From positions 6,889,339 to 6,953,338 of the forward strand of contig NZ_CP036292.1 of the NCBI RefSeq assembly GCF_007751715.1: a DNA stretch of 64,000 nt. The letters run 5' to 3'. The position numbers and the translations under genes were made by a program. Shown here piece by piece: positions 26,745-34,804 of this stretch. The notes beneath the pieces were generated by a model. The model was given only the letters and a program-made list of their open reading frames with translations, was not told where the DNA came from and made no database searches. Source of the DNA: Rosistilla oblonga (GTDB lineage: Bacteria; Planctomycetota; Planctomycetia; Pirellulales; Pirellulaceae). Each line of letters opens with the position of its first letter. Position 1 is the stretch's first letter.

Positions 26745-27253
26745 CCGCCCGAGGCCGTTGGTTTGCCCACCGGAGCGGATGCAACCGCGTTGCGGTTATG
26801 TTCAGCGCGGCGTTCCCGCAGGGATCGCCGATGGTAGCCGGAGGTCGCCGCGCCGCGGCGCACCTCCGGAACACAACGCCCAACATGCGCGACGCTCCCG
26901 GAGGGAGCGCAGATCAACATGCGCCCCCGTCCGGGGCGGCGTTTGATTTCGCGAATCGTTCCGGTGGTGTTCGCTACGCTCAAACCACCGGCTACCTTCT
27001 GAGGCCGCTTCGCGGTCCATTGGCCGTTGGCCCTCTCGATGTTCGCGTGCGGCGGGGCCCCAGGCCGCTGGCCAGGGCTAGGCAAATCGCCTGGCCTTCG
27101 GCCCTGAATCCGCAGCGGATGCGCCCGCGTTGCGGTCGATGGGGGCAACCGCAAGGCCAGGCCAGTCCCCGTCCAATCCAACGCTAAACCCCATGGCACG
27201 AACCGGTAACGGTCGCACTAAACGAAACCAGAAACAGTCCCGGACAAATCCGT
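26745..27253. repeat. repeat-rich intergenic island 1
   Basis: No gene is convincing in these 509 bp. From about 26811 to 27005 the sequence carries one copy of a dispersed element shared with 33806-34500: GCAGGGATCGC, GGTAGCCGGAGGTCGCC, the mirrored arm CGGCGCACCTCCGG, a block around CCCGGAGGGAGCGCAG, GGGGCGGCGTTTGATTT, and TTCGCTACGCTCAAACCACC followed by GGCTACC. A further shared motif, ATCGCCTGGCCTTCGGCCC, occurs at about 27089. Open frames through it are Arg/Pro-rich in several phases, as expected for palindromic repeat DNA rather than coding sequence. It lies between the sulfatase-like gene and the 3' end of the beta-helix gene. Confidence 0.8.
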
Positions 27254-30200
27254 TTAACGTTCGCCCAACCATTGCAGGATCGCGAGATCGACCGATTCGC
27301 GTTGGTCTTCTTCATCGGTCTCTTGGTTCACCGATGGCAATGCGGAGATCGACAAAAATGCTTCACCCGTAGGTGCTTTGCCTTCGCCGCGGCCGAGGGC
27401 ATTGATAATCCGCAGCGCGTCGATCGGTGCAACTTCGTTATCCCCCGAGGTATCGTAGAACTTCATCGGGAACGATCCACCCAACGATTCGGGAGCAACC
27501 AGCGTCGAGGTGCCAGGCTGAACGTAGCTCTTGCGTCCCAGTTCATTCAGGATCAGCAAAACATCGAGCGGTTCAAGCGTCCCGGAACCGTCAACGTCCA
27601 AGCGATTCAGCGGGTTGGTCCAACCTTCACCGGAGAATTCGATCGTGCTGGAAGCTGATTGGGCCGCGATGATCAATTGACCATCCTCGACTCGGGAACT
27701 GTCGATCTTAAACGTTCCGCTGCGGAAGGTGATCGTGTCGCCAAAATCCTTGACAACTCTGAGCGTCTGCCCGGCGTCGGGGATCGCCGAAACATCCTGC
27801 TCGCTAAGGGAGAGGTGGTTCTCCCCGGTCCCTCGCAAATCGAGCACCTCCACCCCCTTGATACTACCTGCGGGCAGATCGCTGGTATCAATCGATTGGC
27901 CGCTGCCGCCGACCTGCAAGATGTCGCGCCCCGTGCCACCATCGAATCCGACGGTCCCTGGGAAATCGACAAGGCTGGCGTTTAATAAAAGTGTGTCGTC
28001 GCCGCCGGTACCGGTGAAGTCGAGCACGGCCAGGCTGGCGGCGGGACCTTGGAATAAGATCGTACTCCCTTCGCGGACAATCATGTCGCTGTCGCTCTCT
28101 TCGATCGTCACACTGCCGGGAGTGATCGATGTCACGTTGACGGCGCTGCTGTCCACGGCGGTGAGCGTCGTCACGTAGTCTTCGACTTCGCCGTCGCTGG
28201 CCGCTCCGGTGACATTCAAGCCGCCGGCGGAACTCAATCGGAAACGCGCCGCCGCGCCGCCGACCGTCGCGCCGGCAGGAACTTGATAACTGAGCGTATT
28301 TGCGCCAACCGAGACGTCGACACTGTCGAAAATCTGCTCAGCAGCTTGCCATGTTCCATCGCTGTTGAAGTCGATCCAGGCGTCCAACTTACCTGCGGCC
28401 GATGCAACGACAGCCAAACTGCTGCGCGTGGCGGAGGTGCTGCTGGCGATTGCTGTCGCTAAGGAGGTCACGCCGTCGTCGCCCGTGTCGCTCGAAGCCG
28501 TCGGACTGGCAACTCCATCGAACTCCGCACCTACGCTGCTGCCAAGGAACAGATCGCCGACCGTGTGCCGCGCGCCGTCTTGAGCTTCGGTCACAGGGAA
28601 ACTGGTGGGTGCATCGCCAAAGTCCAACGTGGAAGCAGACGATCCATTGACCGTGATTTGCGCTGTGACAGTCGCTTGATTGCCAGAATCATCAGTACCG
28701 GTGAAAGATACCGTAGTCACACCGACCGGCAATTCCCCCACAGCGGAAAAATCGTTGGTGATTGTCACGCTGGCATCGACAATGTCGGTGGCCGTTGCTG
28801 CACTGAGAAAATCGATGATCTCCTGCTGCGCGACCGACGCGCCCGTAGCGGTATCCGCTTCGATAGTCAGGTTCGGTGGCGCCGTGACCGACGGGGCCGT
28901 AGTGTCCACGACGGTCAGATTGACCGACGCCTGAGAAGCATTCCCCGAGGCGTCGGTTGCGGTTACGGTAACCGAGGTGGTTCCCAGCGGCAGTGTTGCG
29001 GGAGCATCGTTGACGACGGTTGGATTCGGATCGTTGTCATCATCAATCGCAAACCCGTTAAGGAAATCCTGAACTGCCTGCGACGAACGGTCGACACCCG
29101 TTGCCGATGTCGCTTCCAGCGTGGCGGGCGATGGCGAAGTAATGACGGGCGCGGTGATATCTGGCGGGATGATAACGTCGCCTGGAGATTCAAATGCCCC
29201 CATGTCGACGGTTGCCGTACCATCTCCATCACCATCGGTGATTCGAGGCAAGCCGCGGGCATCGGTTAACAAGTCGGTGCCCACCGCGTTGTTCCCCGCA
29301 TCGATCGCCGGATTGGTAGTCGTTTCGGTATTGGGCAACAAGGCAACCGTCTGAACCGGGCCGCCATTGTCGGTCAACAGCGGAACGACCTGTCCATCGA
29401 CCATGTGGCTGGCCAGGACCGTCGTCCAGTCGACTCCGATCACGCTGCCAATGAGATCAGGCGAGGAAGGATCGACAAAACTTGTGCCTGTCGAGTCGCC
29501 GATCAGACTCGACAGGATATGCAGGTTGATATCCGAATCGTCAGGGGCAAGAAAATCGGGAGCCGTACCGTCATCCAAATTCCCAGCGACGATCGAATTG
29601 TCGAGCGTCAGGGACGTAATATAAGAGGAGTTCTGTCCACTGAAAACGATACCGCCCCCCTCACGCGAGGTAACATTACCTGCAAGCGTGCTGCCCGTTA
29701 ACTTCACCGAACCGTTCGATGAAAAGATTCCTCCCCCAAGAGCAGAAAACCCCGTGTTTCTGTTACCGCTCAACGTGCTGTTCGTTAACGTCACCAAGCC
29801 GGCGTATGTAAAGATTCCGCCGCCAGAAGCAAGATCCCCCGTGTTGCTGTTGCCGCTCAACGTGCTACCCATCAGCATCACCGAACCGTTCCACGCAAAG
29901 ACTCCACCGCCAGCAGCACCATACCCAGCATTGCTGTTGCCGCTCAGCGTGCTACCGGTCAACGACACCGAACCGTTCCAGGAATCGATTCCGCCGCCCC
30001 CTACAAAATCCGCAAAGGTGTAGTTGCCGCTCAACGTGCTGCCCGTTAACGTCACCGCACCACTGTACGTAGAGATTCCGCCGCCCCCTGCATATTCCGC
30101 AAAGGTGTAGTTGCCGCTCAACGTGCTGCCCGTTAACGTCACCGGACCAATGTCCGTAGAGATTCCGCCGCCCCCTGCATATTCCGCAACGGTGTAGTTG

Positions 30201-32344
30201 TCGCTCAGCGTGCTCCCCGTTAAGGTCACCGAACCACTCTTCGCATAGATTCCACCGCCGCGAGCACTCTCCCCGGTGGTGCTATTGCCGCTCAGGGTGC
30301 TGTCGACCAAGGCAAGCGTGCCTGTCGAATCGAATCGGATCCCACCTCCGCTGTGTGTCGTTTCCCTCGTACCGTTTATGAATTCATTCGAACCGGTCGT
30401 GCGGCCACCGGTCAGCGTCATTTGCTGCAGCGTTACGTCGACCGATTCTCCGACGACATTCAGCACTCGCGATTGCTGATTTGCATCGATCACAGTCGTT
30501 GCTTGCCCAGAGCCAGTGATCGTAACGGTGTCGGTGATCGTCAATTCGCCAAGCCCCAGCACGATTGGCTGGGTAACGGTTTCGGAAAACGCGATCTCGT
30601 CCGCACCAGGCGAATCATTCGCAAGCGCGATCGCTTCACGCAGACTGACTTGAGGGTTGGCGCCGCTGTTGTTGCTGTAATCCAGTTCATCTAAATGGGT
30701 CGTGACGACAAACGGGGCGACGGGCAGAGGCTGCAACTCGTAAGCGCCCATGTCGACGCCGCCCCCCGCAATGCGGACAAACGGCAAGCCGCGGGCGTCA
30801 GTCGTCAAGTCGTTACCCGCCGGGTCTTTGGCCAACGCGTTGTCACCCGCATCGATCGCCGGATTGGTAGTCGTTTCGGCATTGGGCAACAAGGCAACCG
30901 TCTGGATCGGGCCCCCATTCTCGACCAACAGTGGAACGACCTGATCATCGACTGTGTGGCTGGCTAGAACCGTCGTCCAGTCGACTCCGACCACATTGCC
31001 ATTGGAATCGGGCGTGGAGGAATCGAAAAGACTTGTGCCTGTCGAGTCGCCGATCAGGCTCGACCGGACATCCAAGTTGTTGGCCGGATCGTCAGGGGCA
31101 ACAAAATCGGGTGCCGACTCAACGCCGCCAGCATCCATGTTCCCTGCGACGATTGAATTATGAATCGCCAGGGATTCCCCCCGACCGTCGTCCAACATGC
31201 CAATGCCGCCCCCCCGCCCCGAGGAGACATTGCCCGTGATCGTACTACCAGTGACACCGACCGCTGAGTCGCGAAACCACAACCCTCCGCCATCCGCATA
31301 ATCCCCACCGGTTCTGTTGCCGCTCAACGTGCTACCCGTTATCGTCACCGAACCGCTGGACGTATAGATTCCACCGCCATCCGCATTATCCCCACCGGTT
31401 CTGTTGTCGCTTAACGTGCTACCCGTTAACGTCACCGAGCCACTGCCCGTCCTGACCCCACCGCCACTCGCACTATCCCCAGCGGTGCTGTTGCCGCTTA
31501 ACGTGCTGCCGATTAACGTCACCGAACCACTAACCGTGCTGATTCCTCCGCCAACCGCCCAGACACCAGCGGTACTGTTGCCGCTTAACGTGCTACCCGT
31601 TAACGTCACCGAACCACTCGACGTACTGATCCCACCGCCCAACGCCCAGCTATCAGCGGTACTATTACCGCTTAGCACGCTGTCTGTTAACGCCACCGAA
31701 CCTCGATACGTGTAGATACCACCGCCGAACGCAACTCCCCCAACAGTGCTGTTGCCGCTCAAGGTGCTACCCGATAACGTCACCGAACCACTGTACGAAT
31801 AGATTCCACCGCCGCTCGCACTCTCCCCAGTGGTGCTATTGCCGCTCAGCGTGCTGTCGACCAAGGCAAGCGTGCCCGCCGAATCGAATCGGATCCCACC
31901 TCCGCTGTGTGTCGTTTCCCTCGAACCGTTTATGAATTCATTCGAACCGGTCGTGCGGCCACCGGTCAGCGTCATTTGCTGCAGCGTTACGTCGACCGAT
32001 TCTCCGACGACATTCAGCACTCGCGATTGCTGATTTGCATCGATCACAGTCGTTGCTTGCCCGGAGCCAGTGATCGTAACCGTGTCGGTGATCGTCAATT
32101 CGCCAAGCCCCAGCACGATCGGCTGAGCGACGGTTTCGGAAAACGTGATCTCGTCCGCACCAGGCGAACTATTGGCCGCATCGATCGCTTCGCGCAGACT
32201 AAGCACTCCGTCGGACGCCGCGACGACGTCATCGAAAGTGGTGACATTGAAGACCGCCAGCAACCGCCGACTCTCCAGCGTCTCAACGCGCAAACGACGT
32301 GATGCGGTGAAAGACTTGCGATTTAATTTTCGTCGTTTTTTCAT
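27254..32344 (-). CDS. giant surface beta-helix protein with HYR, GEVED and dockerin-like domains, 1696 aa
   Basis: The N-terminus MKKRRKLNRKS...LRVETLESRRLLAVFNVTTFDD is the LEPR-type leader of planctomycete surface proteins. Two halves follow, each starting with SLREAI...GADEI (about residues 50 and 568) and then many about 28-residue units containing LTGSTLSGN(S/R/Y)T, GGGI and similar, the right-handed parallel beta-helix pattern. Residues about 1060-1235 hold two HYR-like repeats (ASGNASQASVNLTVVDTTAP), about 1240-1400 a GEVED domain (DFGDAPTSFP, DGEVEDYV), then a short beta region. Residues about 1576-1650 contain two dockerin-like calcium loops (LDVDGSGTLEPLDVLLILNELG and DTSGDNEVAPIDALRIINALG). 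Secreted, probably an adhesin or polysaccharide-associated protein held in a dockerin-type complex. Confidence 0.9.
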   Translation of the reverse strand: MKKRRKLNRKSFTASRRLRVETLESRRLLAVFNVTTFDDVVAASDGVLSLREAIDAANSSPGADEITFSETVAQPIVLGLGELTITDTVTITGSGQATTVIDANQQSRVLNVVGESVDVTLQQMTLTGGRTTGSNEFINGSRETTHSGGGIRFDSAGTLALVDSTLSGNSTTGESASGGGIYSYSGSVTLSGSTLSGNSTVGGVAFGGGIYTYRGSVALTDSVLSGNSTADSWALGGGISTSSGSVTLTGSTLSGNSTAGVWAVGGGISTVSGSVTLIGSTLSGNSTAGDSASGGGVRTGSGSVTLTGSTLSDNRTGGDNADGGGIYTSSGSVTITGSTLSGNRTGGDYADGGGLWFRDSAVGVTGSTITGNVSSGRGGGIGMLDDGRGESLAIHNSIVAGNMDAGGVESAPDFVAPDDPANNLDVRSSLIGDSTGTSLFDSSTPDSNGNVVGVDWTTVLASHTVDDQVVPLLVENGGPIQTVALLPNAETTTNPAIDAGDNALAKDPAGNDLTTDARGLPFVRIAGGGVDMGAYELQPLPVAPFVVTTHLDELDYSNNSGANPQVSLREAIALANDSPGADEIAFSETVTQPIVLGLGELTITDTVTITGSGQATTVIDANQQSRVLNVVGESVDVTLQQMTLTGGRTTGSNEFINGTRETTHSGGGIRFDSTGTLALVDSTLSGNSTTGESARGGGIYAKSGSVTLTGSTLSDNYTVAEYAGGGGISTDIGPVTLTGSTLSGNYTFAEYAGGGGISTYSGAVTLTGSTLSGNYTFADFVGGGGIDSWNGSVSLTGSTLSGNSNAGYGAAGGGVFAWNGSVMLMGSTLSGNSNTGDLASGGGIFTYAGLVTLTNSTLSGNRNTGFSALGGGIFSSNGSVKLTGSTLAGNVTSREGGGIVFSGQNSSYITSLTLDNSIVAGNLDDGTAPDFLAPDDSDINLHILSSLIGDSTGTSFVDPSSPDLIGSVIGVDWTTVLASHMVDGQVVPLLTDNGGPVQTVALLPNTETTTNPAIDAGNNAVGTDLLTDARGLPRITDGDGDGTATVDMGAFESPGDVIIPPDITAPVITSPSPATLEATSATGVDRSSQAVQDFLNGFAIDDDNDPNPTVVNDAPATLPLGTTSVTVTATDASGNASQASVNLTVVDTTAPSVTAPPNLTIEADTATGASVAQQEIIDFLSAATATDIVDASVTITNDFSAVGELPVGVTTVSFTGTDDSGNQATVTAQITVNGSSASTLDFGDAPTSFPVTEAQDGARHTVGDLFLGSSVGAEFDGVASPTASSDTGDDGVTSLATAIASSTSATRSSLAVVASAAGKLDAWIDFNSDGTWQAAEQIFDSVDVSVGANTLSYQVPAGATVGGAAARFRLSSAGGLNVTGAASDGEVEDYVTTLTAVDSSAVNVTSITPGSVTIEESDSDMIVREGSTILFQGPAASLAVLDFTGTGGDDTLLLNASLVDFPGTVGFDGGTGRDILQVGGSGQSIDTSDLPAGSIKGVEVLDLRGTGENHLSLSEQDVSAIPDAGQTLRVVKDFGDTITFRSGTFKIDSSRVEDGQLIIAAQSASSTIEFSGEGWTNPLNRLDVDGSGTLEPLDVLLILNELGRKSYVQPGTSTLVAPESLGGSFPMKFYDTSGDNEVAPIDALRIINALGRGEGKAPTGEAFLSISALPSVNQETDEEDQRESVDLAILQWLGER
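29700..30290. repeat. tandem coding repeats in the second beta-helix half
   Basis: The coding sequence here is built of units about 84 bp long, each with a core like GTTAACGTCACCGAACCACT preceded by GCTCAACGTGCTACCC and followed by ATAGATTCCGCCGCC (read on the plus strand, i.e. the complement of the gene). At least six units can be followed, some almost identical (for example those at about 30024 and 30108). They encode the LTGSTLSGNYT..GGGI turns of the beta-helix. Such DNA is prone to unit gain and loss. Confidence 0.75.
30291..30605. repeat. direct repeat, copy 2 of a nearly identical 300-bp block
   Basis: This block and the one at 31845-32159 are nearly the same over about 300 bp at an offset of exactly 1554 bp (518 codons), including most third codon positions. 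It encodes GELTITDTVTITGSGQ ... TLQQMTLTGGRTTGSNEFING and the first coil of each beta-helix half. Confidence 0.85.
31315..31845. repeat. tandem coding repeats in the first beta-helix half
   Basis: Another set of about six units of some 84-90 bp with the same core motif (GTTAACGTCACCGAACCACT and close variants), encoding beta-helix coils in the N-terminal half of the giant surface protein. The units differ mainly at the residues around the turn (GVWAVGGG, DSASGGG, DNADGGG and so on). Confidence 0.75.
31845..32159. repeat. direct repeat, copy 1 of a nearly identical 300-bp block
   Basis: Partner of the block at 30291-30605. Differences are a handful of bases, for example near 31876 (GCCGAA against TCGAATC context) and around 32120. 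The low divergence at silent sites indicates recent duplication or gene conversion between the two halves of the gene. Confidence 0.85.
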
Positions 32345-32434
32345 GGCAGTGTCTCAATATCTCGGCGTTAACAACAACGATGTCTTAGGGATATGACAGC
32401 GAGACGTTTCGTATGACGCCACACCTGTCGCGAT

Positions 32435-33511
32435 TTATTTGCGAAGCTCCGGCGGAACATCAGCCAAGGCGTGATCGGGTAATTCAAACGAACCGGCCAG
32501 CAACTGGCGATCCTCGTTGACGAGTTCGGGGTAACGGGAACCGACCAAGACCTCGACGGCAAAGATCTCTTGGACGGCGTCTTCAAACTTGACAAACGCA
32601 ACGATCTCGCCGGTCTGGATATTCACCACCCAGACACCGCAGATCCGTTCGGATAAATCGCGTTCGGCAATCGGCACGCCACCAAACACCGCCGCCTCAC
32701 GAACTTGTGACAGACCGATGAAGGCCAGCGGACCGTGGAATGACAGACCTCGCGTGAACCCAGGCAATTCGACGATCGATTCGTATTTGCCCGTGCCCAT
32801 GTCGATCGTGCCGAACCCGCCGGTCCCCGAATGCAAGACGAACAACTTGCCGTCGTACCAACGGGGCGAATGGGGCATCGAGAGCCCACGGGCGATGATC
32901 TCGTTGGTGTCGAGATCGATCAACAGTCCGCCATCCTTCTTATTCACACGCCAACCAGCGGGCTCATCGGTTTCACCCAGTGCCGAGACGTAGCGAATCC
33001 GGTTGTCGCGAACGGCCAGGCCGTTCAGATGACAGCAGTCACCGGGGATGTATTTGGTGATGAAGGGAGGGCGCCAGACGGGTTCAAAGTTATAGATGCC
33101 GCTGCGGCGAGCCAAACAGGAGAACAGCGTGTTGATGAAGACGACGTCGTCATCGACCCACGCCATCTCGTGAATCTGAATATCGCCGGTCCAATGTGCA
33201 ACGCGAGGCAGAAAGCAAGCATCGTTGACTGCCGGGTCCAGCTTGGCAGCAGCGGCGGGAATGTTGTGGAATTCCCAGACCTGCATCGACGACCCGATCG
33301 CCAACCGGTTCGGCTCGACAGCCAGGCCCATCGGTTTCTCGAACACACGGAAGTGCGTGTTCAGAACGCCCGCCTCTGGCCGCAACATCACCAGCTTGCC
33401 CGACTGGTAGGTCGTCACGAGAATCGAAATCCCAAGCTGATCCAAGATCTCGGGCAGATTCGACGTATGCACCGATCGCAAGGCGTTGGGGGGCTCTGCG
33501 GGGGATTCCAT
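32435..33511 (-). CDS. TIGR03032 family protein
   Basis: The ATG at 33511 (MESPAEPPNALRSVHTSNLPEILDQL) is preceded by AAAGG at 5 bases; a TTG at 33547 would be the longer option. The 358-residue protein has the TIGR03032 landmarks: SILVTTYQSGKLVMLR, the CHLNGLAVRDNRIRYVSALGETD segment, MPHSPRWYDGKLFVLHSGTGGFG, and FTRGLSFHGPLAFIGLSQVRE. The family is thought to be a beta-propeller, and is found in cyanobacteria and planctomycetes; no biochemical function is established. No signal peptide is visible, so it is probably cytoplasmic. Upstream lies the long repeat island; it is in the same direction as the beta-helix gene, 90 bp upstream of that gene's start. Confidence 0.88.
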   Translation of the reverse strand: MESPAEPPNALRSVHTSNLPEILDQLGISILVTTYQSGKLVMLRPEAGVLNTHFRVFEKPMGLAVEPNRLAIGSSMQVWEFHNIPAAAAKLDPAVNDACFLPRVAHWTGDIQIHEMAWVDDDVVFINTLFSCLARRSGIYNFEPVWRPPFITKYIPGDCCHLNGLAVRDNRIRYVSALGETDEPAGWRVNKKDGGLLIDLDTNEIIARGLSMPHSPRWYDGKLFVLHSGTGGFGTIDMGTGKYESIVELPGFTRGLSFHGPLAFIGLSQVREAAVFGGVPIAERDLSERICGVWVVNIQTGEIVAFVKFEDAVQEIFAVEVLVGSRYPELVNEDRQLLAGSFELPDHALADVPPELRK

Positions 33512-34804
33512 GATGGCCTTTAGCTCCCTCCAGTACAGAACGTTCAAGTGTTAACACGAGTGACGCTCGCCAGCCGCCCATCGCAGCCACCCATCCAGCG
33601 CAACCGCAATATACCTAAAGAGTGGCCCACAGCAAGCGAAATCCATACAACCCAGCGATTAGGGACAGACGACTTGAGATTGCCGCAGATCGCAAAAGGT
33701 ACCGAAAATCGCCCCTTGACCCCTTGTTCAAATAGGTTTACAGCGATGAAACCTGCCCGTTACCACGAGACAGTTAATCTCGGCGTATTTCGACTACATC
33801 CAGTGCAACGCTCCCGAAGGGATCGCAGATCGATCTGCGCCCCCGTCGGGGGCGGCGTTTGATTTACGACCAGGTTCCGGTGGTATTCGCTGCGCTCAAA
33901 CCACCGGCTACCTTCTGAGGCCGCTTCGCGGTCCATGGGCCGCCGGAACGTTGGGAGCCTAGTTTGGTTTGGCGGGGCGAAGCTCCAGCAATTTGCCTAG
34001 CCCAGGCCAACGGCCTGGGCTAGGCGATCGCAGCATTCGATCGGTAGGGCCAACGGCCCGGCAATTTGCTGAGTTCGGATCGATCGGCGAACACATCGCC
34101 TGGCCTTCGGCCCGGCACCTGCATTGGGTGCGAGCACGTTACGGCCACGATCGATGCACCGAGTCCCGCAGGGACCGCAGACGGTAGCCGGAGGTCGCCG
34201 CGCCGCGGCGCACCTCCGGAACACAACGCCCACCGCGTGCGACGCTCCCGCAGGGAGCGCAGTTCGCTGTACGCCCCCGTCGGGGGCGGCATTCGATTTC
34301 GCGATTCGGTTCCGGTGGTATTCGCTACGCTCAAACCACCGGCTACCTTCTGGGGCCGCGTTGCGGCCACGATCGATGCACCGAGTCCCGCAGGGATCGC
34401 AGACGGTAGCCGGAGGTCGTCGCGCAGCGGCGCACCTCCGGAACACGACGCCCAAACGTGCCCAACGCTCCCGCAGGGATCGCAGATCGATGGTTCTGCG
34501 GGGCGAAGCTCCAGCAACCCCAAAGCTTGCGAACCGCAAAACCGACAGCCGCATTGGTTCGGTCGACGGCACCGAGCCGCGTCGCCGATACGTCTCTATG
34601 GCGACCCGATCACACCGACTCGCCTCACCGCCAAAATTCGACAAAATCGCGGCAAACGCTGCTAAAATAGGGCAGTACGACCGCTCTCCGCCGCAAGCCA
34701 CGCGGTGACTTGGGCAAAAGATTGGGGTTCTGATCCCCCATCCGCCTGGTATAATGTCCACTCAACGGCCCCACCTTCACACCTCGCGCCCCCGATGATG
34801 CGAT
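33512..34804. repeat. repeat-rich intergenic island 2
   Basis: About 1.3 kb without a believable gene. It holds one partial copy (33806-33935) and two fuller copies (34163-34365 and 34381-34500) of the same palindromic element seen in island 1. Between them is a perfect inverted repeat with 14-bp arms at 33996-34009 and 34013-34026 (GCCTAGCCCAGGCC, loop of 3). GCGGGGCGAAGCTCCAGCAA occurs near 33974 and again near 34497. ATCGCCTGGCCTTCGGCCC near 34088 matches island 1. The first 280 bp (33512-33790) hold no repeat that I see. The last 150 bp before 34805 carry the leader and probably the promoter of the DUF1549/1553 gene. Confidence 0.85.
33996..34026. repeat. perfect 14-bp inverted repeat with 3-bp loop
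   Basis: Left arm GCCTAGCCCAGGCC at 33996-34009, loop AAC, right arm GGCCTGGGCTAGGC at 34013-34026. Its arms would form a very stable hairpin in RNA or extruded DNA. No T-run follows on either strand, so a classical terminator is unlikely; it fits the repeat family around it. Confidence 0.85.

Noticed and set aside
29688-31715. Plus-strand repeats of NVTEPLPVLIPPPxAxxPAVLLPLNVLP
   Set aside because: These are the antisense reading of the beta-helix coil repeats, not a separate repetitive protein.
29700-31845. Possible CRISPR-like array
   Set aside because: The regularly spaced units are in-frame coding repeats of about 84-90 bp that encode beta-helix turns; spacers are not unique and no cas genes are present.
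33548-34761. Arg-rich frames in intergenic island 2 (for example 34066-34665 and 33997-34761)
   Set aside because: They consist of dispersed palindromic repeats read in several phases, giving peptides such as PAGTADGSRRSPRRGAPPEHN in unrelated frames.
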